Shown: positions 23,989 to 33,454, counted from the stretch's first letter. The stretch is 64,000 nt of DNA from Candidatus Flexicrinis affinis (GCA_016716525.1 JADJWE010000001.1:992001-1056000); one strand, 5' to 3'. The notes: generated by a model from the sequence alone, not told the origin. Numbers and translations are program-made.

Positions 23989-26688
23989 TTAGCGACCCTT
24001 TGCCGCCAGAGCGTCGCGCGCAGCTTGCAGCGCGTCTGCCAATTTCGACGGATCTTTGCCGCCCGCCTGCGCCATGTCGGGTCGCCCGCCGCCGCCGCCG
24101 CCGATAATGGGCGCAATCGACTTGATCAGTTCGCCGGCGTGGTAACCCTGCTTGGTCAGGCCGCCAGCGACCGACGCGAGCAGCTGTGGCTTGCCTTCGA
24201 AGACCGTGCCGATGACGATGACGCCGTCGCTTACGCGGCCCTTGAACCAGTCGGCCATTTCACGCATCACGTCCACCGGCACCCCGTCGACCTGTGCGAC
24301 CAGCGTTCGGATGCCGTTTGTCGCCTCGGCCTCGCGCATCAATGCCTCGAACTTGAGCCGGGCCAGTTCGCGCTGAAGCGCGTTGTACTGCTTGCGGGAT
24401 TGGGCTAACTCGTCCTGCAGCGCCGCAAGGCGGGACTGCGCCTCGACAGGCTTCGCACCAAGCTGCCCGGCGATGTGGTGCAGTGCCGATAGGTTGTCTT
24501 GAATGTATTCGACGGCCGCGCGCCCGGTCAAGGCTTCCACGCGGCGGATGCCGCTGCTCACGCTTCCTTCGTTGGTGAACACGAACGCGCCAATCTCGCC
24601 GGTTTCACGCACATGCACGCCGCCGCACAACTCATAACTGTAGCGCTGACCGTTCGCGCCGATGGAGACTGTACGCACGGTATCGCCATACTTCTCGCCA
24701 AACAGGGCCATCGCGCCTTCTGCGCGTGCCTCGGCAAGCGATTTGACTTTGGCGACGACCGCGTAGTTGGCCTGCACCGCGTCGTTGACCTCGCGCTCAA
24801 TCGTGCGCAGCTGACGCTCGGAGACGCGGTCGCCGTGCGCAAAGTCGAAGCGTAGGCGATCCGGCGCGACGAGCGAGCCGCGCTGCTCGACATGCGTCCC
24901 GAGCTGGTTGCGAAGCGCGGCGTGGAGCAGGTGCGTTGCGGTGTGATTCTTGATGATGTCCGCGCGGCGCAGGCTGTCCACCGCGGCGGTGGCCTCATCT
25001 CCGACCTTGGGTTGTCCTTCACCGACCTCGCCAGAATGGACGATCAAACCGGCAACAGGGCGGCGGGTGTCATCAACCACGATCACCCAGTCGTCGCCGC
25101 TGATCGTGCCGGTGTCGCTGACCTGTCCGCCGGCCTCGACATAGAACGGCGTCTCGCTCAGCACAACCTCGACGCGGTCTCCGGCAATGGCCGACTCGAT
25201 CGGGCCGCCTTCACCAAGAATCGCCAGGACGCGAACGCCTGCCACCGTCGTCGGACCGTAGGGCGAATACGCCACGCCCGATTCCGCGAGCGCGCCGCTG
25301 CTTCTGAGGTCGGCAAGCAGATCCGTGTAGGCTTCTGCGCTCTCGATGCGGCCGATGACCTTGCCGCCGCTCACGCGGGAGTGTTCGGCCTCGGCGGCGT
25401 TGAACCCGGCCAGATCGACGGTATAGCCGCGTTCTTCGCAAATGTCTTTGATGACCTCAAACGGCAGGCCGAGCGTCGCTTTGAGGTAGAAGGCCTGATC
25501 GCCCGGCAGCGTCCCGTCTTCGGGAAGCTGATCGAGCATCGCGTTTAAGAGGCTAACGCCGCGATCGAGCGTGCGACGGAACATCGTTTCCTCTTTGGTG
25601 ATGACCGCCCTGATCTGATCGGCTTTGGCGGTCAACTCGGTGTAGTGTTCGCCCATGTGGTCGATCACAGATTGAGCAACGGTACCGAGGAACGGCGAGT
25701 CGAATCCGAGTTTGGTTCCGAACCGCGCGGCGCGGCGAATGACAAGGCGGCACACGGCTTGGCGGTTCTTCGCGCCCGGTTCGACACCGTCGGCGATCAG
25801 GAATACGGCGGCGCGCACGTGATCGGCGATAACGCGGTACGGCACGATATTGGCATCGCGGGTCGCGTCGCTGTGGCCGGTGAGCTGCTGCGTCGCCTCG
25901 ATAATCGGCATGAACAGGTCGGTCTCGTAGTTGGCGAGCTTGCCCTGCACGATGCTGACGATGCGCTCAAGGCCCATGCCGGTATCGACACCGGGCGCCG
26001 GAAGCGGAACGTCGAACTGACCGCTGTGTTCGGGGTCTGGCGCGGTGCGGTTGAACTGCATGAACACGAGGTTCCAGATTTCGAGGAACCGGTCGTCTTC
26101 AACTTGCAGCATCTCGACGATGCTGTCTTCGCCTAACTCCGGCGTCTTGTCCCAATGAATTTCGCTGGTTGGGCCGCACGGGCCCGTATCGGCCATCTGC
26201 CAGAAATTCGTCTTGGGACCCATCCGCGCCACACGCTTCGGATCGACGCCGACATCGTTCACCCAGTAGCTGTACGCCTCGTCGTCGTTCTGATAGACCG
26301 TGTAGACCAACCGGTCTTCAGGCAAGCCGCACACCTGCGTCAGGAACTGATGCGCGTAGATGATGGCGTCGCGCTTGAAGTAGTCGCCGAAGCTGAAGTT
26401 GCCCAGCATCTCGAAAAACGTGTGATGCCGCGGCGACGGCCCGACGTTTTCCAGATCGTTGTGCTTGCCGGAAACGCGCATGCACTTCTGCGAAGTGGTC
26501 GCGCGCTTGTAGTCGCGCTTGTCGAGGCCGAGGAACACGTCCTTGAACTGCACCATGCCCGCGTTTGTGAACAGCAGGGTCGGGTCGTTGGCCGGCACAA
26601 GCGACGATGACTCCACCTGCTTGTGCCCGTGTTCTTCAAAGAATTCGAGGAAAGCCTGCCGGACTTCGGCACTGCTCATGGTTTTCAT
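23989..26688 (-). CDS. alaS: Alanyl-tRNA synthetase
   Basis: An 899-residue class II aminoacyl-tRNA synthetase, full length. It has the aminoacylation domain (MKTMSSAEVRQAFLEFFEEHGH, then ARMGPKTNFWQMADTGPCGP), the tRNA-recognition domain, the editing domain with the zinc motifs HTATHLLHAALR and CGGVH, a coiled-coil segment (AALQDELAQSRKQYNALQRELARLK) and the C-Ala DHHA1 domain with IGGGGGGRPDMAQAGGKDP. It leads the operon alaS / baseplate-J-like / ruvX / mltG / lipoprotein, with 17 bases to the next gene. It is divergent from tyrS. A candidate promoter lies about 40 bases upstream. Confidence 0.98.
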   Translation of the reverse strand: MKTMSSAEVRQAFLEFFEEHGHKQVESSSLVPANDPTLLFTNAGMVQFKDVFLGLDKRDYKRATTSQKCMRVSGKHNDLENVGPSPRHHTFFEMLGNFSFGDYFKRDAIIYAHQFLTQVCGLPEDRLVYTVYQNDDEAYSYWVNDVGVDPKRVARMGPKTNFWQMADTGPCGPTSEIHWDKTPELGEDSIVEMLQVEDDRFLEIWNLVFMQFNRTAPDPEHSGQFDVPLPAPGVDTGMGLERIVSIVQGKLANYETDLFMPIIEATQQLTGHSDATRDANIVPYRVIADHVRAAVFLIADGVEPGAKNRQAVCRLVIRRAARFGTKLGFDSPFLGTVAQSVIDHMGEHYTELTAKADQIRAVITKEETMFRRTLDRGVSLLNAMLDQLPEDGTLPGDQAFYLKATLGLPFEVIKDICEERGYTVDLAGFNAAEAEHSRVSGGKVIGRIESAEAYTDLLADLRSSGALAESGVAYSPYGPTTVAGVRVLAILGEGGPIESAIAGDRVEVVLSETPFYVEAGGQVSDTGTISGDDWVIVVDDTRRPVAGLIVHSGEVGEGQPKVGDEATAAVDSLRRADIIKNHTATHLLHAALRNQLGTHVEQRGSLVAPDRLRFDFAHGDRVSERQLRTIEREVNDAVQANYAVVAKVKSLAEARAEGAMALFGEKYGDTVRTVSIGANGQRYSYELCGGVHVRETGEIGAFVFTNEGSVSSGIRRVEALTGRAAVEYIQDNLSALHHIAGQLGAKPVEAQSRLAALQDELAQSRKQYNALQRELARLKFEALMREAEATNGIRTLVAQVDGVPVDVMREMADWFKGRVSDGVIVIGTVFEGKPQLLASVAGGLTKQGYHAGELIKSIAPIIGGGGGGRPDMAQAGGKDPSKLADALQAARDALAAKGR

Positions 26689-26728
26689 TCAGGGTTTCCT
26701 GTGCGCGACACGCGTGATGATGTCCTGC

Positions 26729-26758
26729 ATTATAGTGCCCGTCATGCCGTGGTCACAA
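26729..26758 (-). promoter_or_regulatory. Candidate sigma70 promoter for the alaS operon
   Basis: On the minus strand TTGTGA and TATAAT are separated by 18 bases. The -10 ends 41 bases upstream of the alaS ATG, in the 173-bp gap shared with the divergent tyrS. The perfect -10 makes it credible. No T-box leader is recognisable in the short 5' region. Confidence 0.55.
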
Positions 26759-26861
26759 GGCAGGCTACCCCAATCTATGATGTGAACACTGCCACGCCGG
26801 GGCGGATTCCGTTATACTGCGGGGAATTGCAGTCAGCCCAATCCCTACAACGAGAATCCGC

Positions 26862-28106
26862 ATGGTCAGCATTGACGAACAAGTCGAAATCTTGATGTCT
26901 GGCGCCGAGTACGGCGACCCGGAAACCAAAGTGACGATGGCTCGCGAACTGCGCGAACGGCTCATCGAGGCCGAAGAAGCGGGTCGGCCGCTGCGCGTGT
27001 ACTGCGGTTACGACCCGCGCAAGCCCGATTTGCATCTCGGCCACACGATCACCATGCGCAAGCTGCGCCAGTTTCAAGAGCTGGGCCACGATGTGACGTT
27101 CCTGATCGGTACGTTTACCAGCCTGATCGGCGACCCGTCGGACAAGGATAAGGCACGGAATCAGCTTACGGTCGACGAGGTGCGCGAGAACGCCCGCACT
27201 TACGCCGAGCAGGCATTCAAGATCCTTGACCCCGACCTGACGCGCGTGCGCTACAACGACGAATGGTTGTCCACGCTCGACTTCGCCGACATCATCCGGC
27301 TTGCCAGCAATTTCACCGTGCAGCAGTTCTTGGTGCGCGAGAATTTCGCCAACCGCATCAAGGACGGGCTTCCGATTTACCTGCACGAGTTCTTCTACGC
27401 GCTGATGCAGGCCTACGATGCAGTAGCGCAGGAAGCGGACGTGCAGGTCGGCGGGCAGGACCAGCTCTTCAACATCGTGGTCGCAGGGCGCAAGCTCCAG
27501 CAGGGCCTTGGGCAGAAGCCGCAGGTCGCGATCATCATGGGCGAGTCGCTGCCCGGCACCGACGGCCACGAGAAGATGAGCAAGTCGCAAGGCAACCACA
27601 TTCCGCTGCTGGGCGAGGCGTGGGACATGTACGGCAAGGTGATGAGCATCCCGGATGCGGCGATGCCCATCTACCACAAACTGATCCTCGGCTGGACGCC
27701 GGCGCAGCTTGCCGACTTCGAACAAGGGCTGAAAGACGGGTCGCTGCACCCGAACGAGGCCAAGATGCGCCTTGCGCGCGAAATTGTCTCGATCTACCAC
27801 AGCCCGGACGATGCCGTGGCAGCACAGCAGCGCTGGGACGAAGTGTTCCGCAGTAAGGGCGGGCCGGGCATCCCCACCGACATCCCAACTGCAACAGTGA
27901 CCGGCGACGAGCGTGTGGTCGACGTCCTGCGCCGTCTGAATATGGTCGCCAGCGGCAAGGAAGCCTCGCGGCTGATCGAGCAGGGCGGCATCCGGCTGGC
28001 CGACCAGCCTGTGACCGAGCTTTCGGCGGTGGTACGGGTCGTCGACCTGCCCGCGGTGCTGCAAGTGGGCAAGCGCAAATTCGTCAAGCTCATCACTGAA
28101 GACTAA
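26862..28106 (+). CDS. tyrS: Tyrosyl-tRNA synthetase
   Basis: A 414-residue class I synthetase. It has the HIGH-type motif in PDLHLGHTITMRKL (about residues 56-69), the KMSKS motif in HEKMSKSQGNHIPL (about 236-249), and a C-terminal S4 RNA-binding domain (about 345-410, GKEASRLIEQGGIRLADQPV). The length and the DVTFLIGTFTSLIGDPSDKDKAR segment fit the TyrZ-like subgroup rather than the shorter archaeal form. The ribosome binding site is weak. It is divergent from alaS and followed by the tRNA pair. Confidence 0.97.
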   Translation: MVSIDEQVEILMSGAEYGDPETKVTMARELRERLIEAEEAGRPLRVYCGYDPRKPDLHLGHTITMRKLRQFQELGHDVTFLIGTFTSLIGDPSDKDKARNQLTVDEVRENARTYAEQAFKILDPDLTRVRYNDEWLSTLDFADIIRLASNFTVQQFLVRENFANRIKDGLPIYLHEFFYALMQAYDAVAQEADVQVGGQDQLFNIVVAGRKLQQGLGQKPQVAIIMGESLPGTDGHEKMSKSQGNHIPLLGEAWDMYGKVMSIPDAAMPIYHKLILGWTPAQLADFEQGLKDGSLHPNEAKMRLAREIVSIYHSPDDAVAAQQRWDEVFRSKGGPGIPTDIPTATVTGDERVVDVLRRLNMVASGKEASRLIEQGGIRLADQPVTELSAVVRVVDLPAVLQVGKRKFVKLITED

Positions 28107-28172
28107 CCGCCGAACGCCGCTCAGATCCCGCATTTCTAACACCGTTCTAGCATATTGGACCGGTTTTCACGG

Positions 28173-28201
28173 TTGACACCGGGGGCTGGCGGTACTAGAA
28201 T
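28173..28201 (+). promoter_or_regulatory. Strong sigma70 promoter for the tRNA pair
   Basis: A perfect TTGACA (28173-28178), a 17-base spacer and TAGAAT (28196-28201) give a near-consensus promoter. Transcription would start about 8 bases before the first base of the initiator tRNA. It is the best promoter match in the window. Confidence 0.85.
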
Positions 28202-28216
28202 GCGAAGTGTTAACAG

Positions 28217-28288
28217 TGCGGGGTAGAGCAGAGGCAGCTCGTCAGGCTCATAACCTGAAGGTCGTAGGTTCGAATCCTGCCCCCGCGA
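28217..28288 (+). tRNA. tRNA-Met(CAU), probable initiator (fMet)
   Basis: A complete cloverleaf can be drawn: 7-bp acceptor, D stem GAGC/GCTC, anticodon arm TCAGG-CTCATAA-CCTGA, variable loop AGGTC, and T arm GTAGG-TTCGAAT-CCTGC. The sequence follows the E. coli initiator closely. Initiator traits are the A11-U24 pair and a weak 1-72 pair (U-G here, C-A in E. coli). The usual three G-C pairs of the anticodon stem are A-U, G-C, G-C here, a variant known in some bacteria. The D loop is short (7 bases). CCA is not encoded. Confidence 0.92.
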
Positions 28289-28294
28289 CTTTAG

Positions 28295-28319
28295 AGCCCA
28301 CCGCCCGGTGGGCTTTGTC
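28295..28319 (+). terminator. Hairpin after the initiator tRNA
   Basis: An 8-bp stem AGCCCACC/GGTGGGCT with a 4-base loop is followed by TTGT. It lies between the two tRNAs and could terminate part of the transcripts or mark a processing site. Confidence 0.5.
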
Positions 28320-28328
28320 GTAGAACAA

Positions 28329-28402
<74 letters not shown>

Positions 28403-28406
28403 ACCG

Positions 28407-28437
28407 AAAGCCCCCCGACGCGGGGCTTTTCGTTTCT
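28407..28437. terminator. Terminator between the tRNA pair and lysA
   Basis: An 8-bp stem AAAGCCCC (28407-28414) with GGGGCTTT (28422-28429) is followed on the plus strand by TTCGTTTCTT. It ends the tRNA transcript and may also serve the convergent lysA, whose stop lies at its edge. Confidence 0.7.
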
Positions 28438-29672
28438 TACACCTCGCACAACAGCAGATCGTCCCACGTCTCCCGCCTGCGTGCGACGTGCACCGTCGAA
28501 CCGTCCGTCTCGATGACGATTTCGGCGGGGCGCACCCGCGCGTTGTAGTTCGAGGCCATGACCATCCCGTAAGCACCGGCATCCAGCACGGCCACCAGAT
28601 CGCCCGGCTCGAGTGCCGGCAGCGGGACGTCCCGACCCAACACATCCGAGCTTTCGCACACCGGCCCGACAACTTGCACAGGACCGATCGACTCGCCACG
28701 GGCGATGACCGGGACGATGGCGTGTTTGGCACCGTACAGCGCCGGGCGCAGCAGCTCGGTCATACTGCCGTCGACGATGACAATGTGCTGCCCGCCTTGA
28801 TGCTTGACGTATAGCACGGACGTCAGCAGCACGCCGGCGTCTCCGCTGATCGACCGGCCCGGCTCAAGCAGAATGTGGAACCCGGCAGCGCGCTGCGCCA
28901 GCACATCCATGAATTCGCGCGGACTTGGCAGGTGGCTGTGCGGATCGTACGCCAACGGTAGCCCACCGCCGACGTTGAGAGTCGTGATTCCGGCGTGCTG
29001 CTTGGCGATCGAGGTGGCCGTGTCGACCGCCTTGCCGGTCGCCTCCGTGTCGCCAAGTTGACTTCCGATATGCAGATGCAGCCCTTCGATGTCGATATGG
29101 GCGTATTGCTGCCGCCGCGCGAGGATCGCATCGACCACATCACCAGTCAGGCCAAACTTCGCCGCACCGTGGCCAGTGGCGATGTACGGGTGTGTGTTGG
29201 CAGTCACGTCGGGGTTGAGGCGCAAGGCGACCCTGACGCGCGTCCCCGCTTGCCCTGCAATCGTATTAAGGTATTCGAGCTCGAGCTCGTTTTCGACGTT
29301 GAACCAGCCGATTTGCTGTTCGACCGCCCATTTGATCTCGGCATAGGTCTTTCCGACACCCGCAAACACAATCTTTGCTGGTGCACAGCCGGCACGCAGC
29401 GCCCGATACGCTTCGCCGGCGCTAACCGCGTCGATACCGGCGCCCTGCTTCACCAGCGTTTCGAGGATAGCAAGGTTGCCATTCGATTTGGCGCTGAAGT
29501 GGATTTCCGCATCGAGCGGCGTAAATGCTGTGGCGATAGCGCGATAGTTGGCGGCGATGCGGCGCAGACTGTACACATACAGCGGTGTTCCGAACTGTGC
29601 GCCCAATGCACCGAGTTCGACGTCGTCTACGTACAAACGATCATCCAGAAACCGGATCGATTCGTTGAGCAT
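28437..29672 (-). CDS. lysA: Diaminopimelate decarboxylase
   Basis: A 411-residue PLP enzyme of the alanine-racemase fold (group IV decarboxylase) that makes L-lysine from meso-diaminopimelate. The PLP lysine is Lys62 in EIHFSAKSNGNLAIL. Other marks are HLHIGSQLGD, the phosphate-binding TLNVGGGLPLAYD, EPGRSISGDAGVL, and the active-site Cys in GPVCESSDVLGRD. The length is usual for the family. Homologues acting on other amino-acid substrates exist, but the CESSD motif supports LysA. It stands alone on the minus strand with a candidate promoter upstream. Confidence 0.95.
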   Translation of the reverse strand: MLNESIRFLDDRLYVDDVELGALGAQFGTPLYVYSLRRIAANYRAIATAFTPLDAEIHFSAKSNGNLAILETLVKQGAGIDAVSAGEAYRALRAGCAPAKIVFAGVGKTYAEIKWAVEQQIGWFNVENELELEYLNTIAGQAGTRVRVALRLNPDVTANTHPYIATGHGAAKFGLTGDVVDAILARRQQYAHIDIEGLHLHIGSQLGDTEATGKAVDTATSIAKQHAGITTLNVGGGLPLAYDPHSHLPSPREFMDVLAQRAAGFHILLEPGRSISGDAGVLLTSVLYVKHQGGQHIVIVDGSMTELLRPALYGAKHAIVPVIARGESIGPVQVVGPVCESSDVLGRDVPLPALEPGDLVAVLDAGAYGMVMASNYNARVRPAEIVIETDGSTVHVARRRETWDDLLLCEV

Positions 29673-29708
29673 GAATCCCTCAGGGTTGGGTGTTTGATTG
29701 CCAGCGCC

Positions 29709-29736
29709 ATTGTAGCGCCACAGAGTGGGCGGGCAA
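29709..29736 (-). promoter_or_regulatory. Candidate promoter for lysA
   Basis: On the minus strand TTGCCC and TACAAT are separated by 16 bases, 37 bases upstream of the lysA ATG. It is a moderate consensus match. Confidence 0.45.
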
Positions 29737-29838
29737 CGGCCAACTCATGCGAAGCCAAACATGATCTTGTATGCTACCGGTGTGCCGTTTACGATGACGG
29801 TACTGCCGTGGACAACACGCACGGGAAAGGTGCATGCC

Positions 29839-31683
29839 GTGGCTGATCTAGTAAGCGAAAACCGGCTGACGCGCGAATACGACGGCCTCCGCCGCCGCGA
29901 GTTCACCGTAATCACCGACCTGCTCGAGGTCCTACCAAACATCGATGGCCTCGATCCGGTCAACGCCGAACAGGCGCGTGACGCGCTGTTCCATGCCGAC
30001 AATCCGTACCTAATCGTCTTTGTGGGCTCGTTTAGTTCGGGCAAAAGCAGCCTGATCAACGCGCTGCTTGGCTCCGGCGACATCCTGCCCGTCGGGCCGA
30101 TCCCGACGACTGACCGAATCAGCATCATGCGCTTCGGGGAGCAGGCGTCACGTATCGTCAGCGGCGACATCGACACCGTTATGTATCCGGCGCCAATCCT
30201 CAACAAGGTCAGCCTTGTCGATACGCCGGGGCTGGAGAGCATCTTCCAGACCCACGAGAGTATCACGCGGCGCTTTCTCCACCGCGCGGACACGGTGTTC
30301 TATGTCATGCTGGCGACGCAGGCGATGAGTGCCAGCAGTCTGCAATCGCTTCAGACCCTGCGCGATTACGGCAAGAAGGTCATCATCCTCGTCAACCAGA
30401 GCGACCTCCTGAGCGAAGACGAGCGCACAGCCGTCCAGAAGTACGTGACGGAACACAGCCAAGCGCAGCTTGGTCTGCCGGTGCCCGTGTGGATGGTGTC
30501 CGCCAAGCTTGGCCTTACCGCGCAGACCGAGGACGATGAGGTGACGTGGCGCGCCAGCGGCCTCGGCCAAATCGAGCAGTATGTCGACTCGCAGTTGGAC
30601 GACGCCGAGCGACTGCGCCAGAAACTGCTCACGCCGCTGCAGATCGCCGAGACAGCTGCCGCCCATGCTGTCGCGAAGTTGAAGTCGAACCAAGGTGCGC
30701 TCGATCACGCGCGGTCGATCTCAGAAAACGTCAAGCAGCAGCTTTCTGCACAGGAACGCGACCAGCAGCAAGTCATCCGCGACGCCGTTCAGCAAGTTGA
30801 AGCGCAGTTTGCGGAAGCGGCATCGCGCACAGGGTTGGCCGTCAGCGACATCTTTCAGCTCAACCGCGTGGTCGGCTCGGTGTGGCGTGGCGCACTCGAA
30901 CTGGTCGGTATCGCCCGGCTGTTCCGCCGTGGTAAGACGCCAGAGTACGTCGTCAGCGCGTTCCAGCAGCGCGAAGTCTTCGCGCCGATTAACGGCCTCG
31001 GCCCGATCGTCGATAAGCTCGGCCCACAGCTCGAGGGCCGCGACCTAAAGGATTTCGACGAGCTGGCATCCTATACTCAGCGTGAGATCAAGGGGCTGCC
31101 GGCCGCGATTCAGGACAAAGTCATTGGCACGCCGCAGGCTCCGATCACGTACGACCGCAAACCGCTGCAAGAAGTCCGTCCCGTTCTCACGCGCTCCGAG
31201 GAAGACGTACGCAAGCTGGGTTCCGAGGACTTCGCGCGGTCAGCGCGGAGCGCGGTCGTCTACCTCGCGCTGTGGGAGCTGTTGATCGTCGTGTTCGGAG
31301 TGGTGATCTTCGCAAGCGGTGTGCTGGGCGACAACGGTCAAGCTACGCTCATCACGCTGGTTCTGCTGCTTGCGCTGGCGATGGTCGGACTGCTGATCAT
31401 GCCGATTGTCGGGCGAGCCATCGCGGCGCGCCTCAAGACGCGCATCTTCGCGGTCCAGACCGAGTACGCTAAAGCGCTGCAGAAGGCCGCCGATGCGCAG
31501 CTCGAATATGCAATGCGCCTGCGACGGGACGCCACGGCACCCCTGACAAGACTGGTCGATGGACAGGCAGAGTTGCACAATCAGCAGTTGGTTCGGCTGC
31601 ATGCCGTAGAGACTGAACTGAACCGCTTGGAACAAGACGTCAACAAGCTTGGACGTAAGAGCTTGTTCGGACTGCGAGGCTAA
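29839..31683 (+). CDS. Dynamin-like GTPase, first of a tandem pair
   Basis: A bacterial dynamin-like GTPase of about 614 residues. It has the G1 loop GSFSSGKSS (63-71), G2 Thr in IPTTDR (near 91), G3 DTPG (128-131) and G4 NQSD (186-189). A long helical region with coiled-coil character (LKSNQGALDHARSISENVKQQLSAQERDQQQ) follows. A hydrophobic hairpin near 473-530 would insert into the membrane as a paddle, and a final helix follows. Such proteins bind and remodel membranes. I set the start at GTG 29839 because AAAGGTG lies just upstream; ATG codons 15 and 26 codons earlier in frame are possible. The second GTPase begins one base after its stop. Confidence 0.88.
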   Translation: MADLVSENRLTREYDGLRRREFTVITDLLEVLPNIDGLDPVNAEQARDALFHADNPYLIVFVGSFSSGKSSLINALLGSGDILPVGPIPTTDRISIMRFGEQASRIVSGDIDTVMYPAPILNKVSLVDTPGLESIFQTHESITRRFLHRADTVFYVMLATQAMSASSLQSLQTLRDYGKKVIILVNQSDLLSEDERTAVQKYVTEHSQAQLGLPVPVWMVSAKLGLTAQTEDDEVTWRASGLGQIEQYVDSQLDDAERLRQKLLTPLQIAETAAAHAVAKLKSNQGALDHARSISENVKQQLSAQERDQQQVIRDAVQQVEAQFAEAASRTGLAVSDIFQLNRVVGSVWRGALELVGIARLFRRGKTPEYVVSAFQQREVFAPINGLGPIVDKLGPQLEGRDLKDFDELASYTQREIKGLPAAIQDKVIGTPQAPITYDRKPLQEVRPVLTRSEEDVRKLGSEDFARSARSAVVYLALWELLIVVFGVVIFASGVLGDNGQATLITLVLLLALAMVGLLIMPIVGRAIAARLKTRIFAVQTEYAKALQKAADAQLEYAMRLRRDATAPLTRLVDGQAELHNQQLVRLHAVETELNRLEQDVNKLGRKSLFGLRG

Positions 31684-31684
31684 C

Positions 31685-33454
31685 ATGGTGCAAATGACCC
31701 CGGTGGGAACCGGCGCGCTCGAAGCGCTTCGTGAACAGACGATTCACCTGCTGACGGACATCGCTGCCGCGCTCTCCGGACTCAACGACGGCGCGCAGGC
31801 TGACCGGACGCGATTGCAGGATATGGCATCCGACCTGCGCGAGGCGTTCTTCCTCGTCGCTATCATCGGCGAATTCAACGCGGGTAAGTCCACGTTCATC
31901 AACGCGCTTCTGGGCGAGCCGCTGCTGCCGATGGGGATCACGCCCACCACCGAGGCGATTGAGTTGGTGCGGTACGGATCGCAGGCCGTTCGCGTCCCGA
32001 CGGTTCGGCAGGACAGCAGCACCCGTGAATGGTCGCACCCGAACACCGGCGGACCGGGTGTCGCGTTGGTCGATACGCCGGGGACGGGTTCGGTATTCCA
32101 ACGGCACGAGACGACTGCGAAGTCGTTCCTGCACCGTTCCGATCTGGTGATCTTCGTCCTGTCGGCAAAGCGCGCGCTGGCGGACGCGGAGCGCCTCTAC
32201 CTCGACCTTGCCATGCAGTACGGCAAGAAGATCATCCTTGTCGTGAATCAGATTGATCTGCTAGATCCAAACGAACGGGAGACGGTCCGCCGGTTCATCG
32301 AGCAGCAGGTCAAGCAGCACCTGAACCTTGCCCCGCTGATCTTCATGGTGAGCGCCAAGGATGCGCTTGCCGGTGCTGACGGCGGCATGGGGGCGGTCAA
32401 GGCGCATCTACGCGGCGTGCTGGCCCAGACGCCGCCGGCCCAGCAGAAGCTGCTTGCGCAGTTGGACACCGCGGCGCAAGTCGTTCGTCGCTACGTCCGG
32501 CAGCTCGAAGACAAGTACGATGCCGTGAGCGCGGACTCGACGCGGGCAAAGACGATCCGCAGCGAGCTAGAACAGCAATCCATCTCTCTTGCCGATCCTC
32601 TGAAGTCTGCACGCCTCGAGATCGACAAGGTGTTTCTGGCCCTGCGCGAACGGGGAATGGCATTCATCGATGCGAACCTCAACGTGCGCCTATTCGGCGG
32701 GGCACCCAGCAAGGAACGCCTTCAGACGGAGTTTCACGATCAGGTCTTGGGCCGTGCCTCGCGCGACATCAGCGACGCGGCGTCCGCCTACGTTAACGCG
32801 CTCGTCGACAACAGCCGCGTGTACTGGCGCGGCGTGATCGACCGGCTCAACCGCCTCAAGGATGTTCTGGAGGGCGAGGTTGTGGGCTTCGACGCGACGA
32901 CCTACGCGCAGCAGCGAGAGGGACTGGACGAAGCCATTCGGATCGCCGAGACCGAGCTGAAGTCGTACGAGTCCGGGCAGGTGATCGGCGATATGCACCG
33001 GCTGTTCGAGTCGAACCTGTCGGGTCTGCGCAACAGCCTGCTCAGCGCGTTTGGCGGCCTCGTCGTGCTGCTGCTTGGTCTGGCGGGCGGGGCGCTGCCC
33101 GGCGGTGTGGCTGCGGCGCCGCTGGCGATACCCGCCGTGATCGCCGGCGCGGTGCTCGCGCTTCCCGGCAGCCTGCTGATGATCCGCTATTTGCGGCGCA
33201 TTGCCGTCGAGACGAAGCAGGACTTCAACCACCGAATCGACCGGCTGCAAAAGACCTATCACGCGGCGCTTGACGACCTCACCAGCAAGGAACGGTCGCG
33301 CCTTGCTCAGTACGGCATGCAGGTGCTGACGCCCATTTTCAGCCGGCTTGAAACGATTGCGACACAAAGTAAGGAACGGCTTGAGAAGTTCCGTACGTTT
33401 GACCAACGCATCGTTGTGCTGAAGAGCACCGTTGAGGCGGAATCCGCACCCTAA
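31685..33454 (+). CDS. Dynamin-like GTPase, second of a tandem pair
   Basis: A 589-residue dynamin-like GTPase with G1 GEFNAGKST (62-70), G2 Thr in ITPTTE, G3 DTPG (130-133) and G4 NQID (188-191). A helical stalk follows, then a hydrophobic hairpin (about 452-505, rich in Leu/Gly/Ala) that resembles the membrane paddle of BDLP. It starts one base after the stop of the first GTPase, so the two are made together. They share the layout but are clearly diverged: the insertion between G2 and G3 differs and the stalk sequences are not alike. Paired dynamins often form hetero-oligomers, which is likely here. Confidence 0.92.
   Translation: MVQMTPVGTGALEALREQTIHLLTDIAAALSGLNDGAQADRTRLQDMASDLREAFFLVAIIGEFNAGKSTFINALLGEPLLPMGITPTTEAIELVRYGSQAVRVPTVRQDSSTREWSHPNTGGPGVALVDTPGTGSVFQRHETTAKSFLHRSDLVIFVLSAKRALADAERLYLDLAMQYGKKIILVVNQIDLLDPNERETVRRFIEQQVKQHLNLAPLIFMVSAKDALAGADGGMGAVKAHLRGVLAQTPPAQQKLLAQLDTAAQVVRRYVRQLEDKYDAVSADSTRAKTIRSELEQQSISLADPLKSARLEIDKVFLALRERGMAFIDANLNVRLFGGAPSKERLQTEFHDQVLGRASRDISDAASAYVNALVDNSRVYWRGVIDRLNRLKDVLEGEVVGFDATTYAQQREGLDEAIRIAETELKSYESGQVIGDMHRLFESNLSGLRNSLLSAFGGLVVLLLGLAGGALPGGVAAAPLAIPAVIAGAVLALPGSLLMIRYLRRIAVETKQDFNHRIDRLQKTYHAALDDLTSKERSRLAQYGMQVLTPIFSRLETIATQSKERLEKFRTFDQRIVVLKSTVEAESAP

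Noticed and set aside
26689..26861. A T-box leader for alaS or tyrS
   Set aside because: The intergenic region is too short and no T-box sequence or antiterminator is seen.
26775..28142. A 455-codon minus-strand frame opposite tyrS
   Set aside because: An antisense shadow of a certain synthetase gene.
31649..31684. A start of the second dynamin-like GTPase 12 codons upstream, inside the first gene
   Set aside because: The ATG at 31685 follows the first stop by one base and gives a conserved length; the extra codons are not conserved in character.
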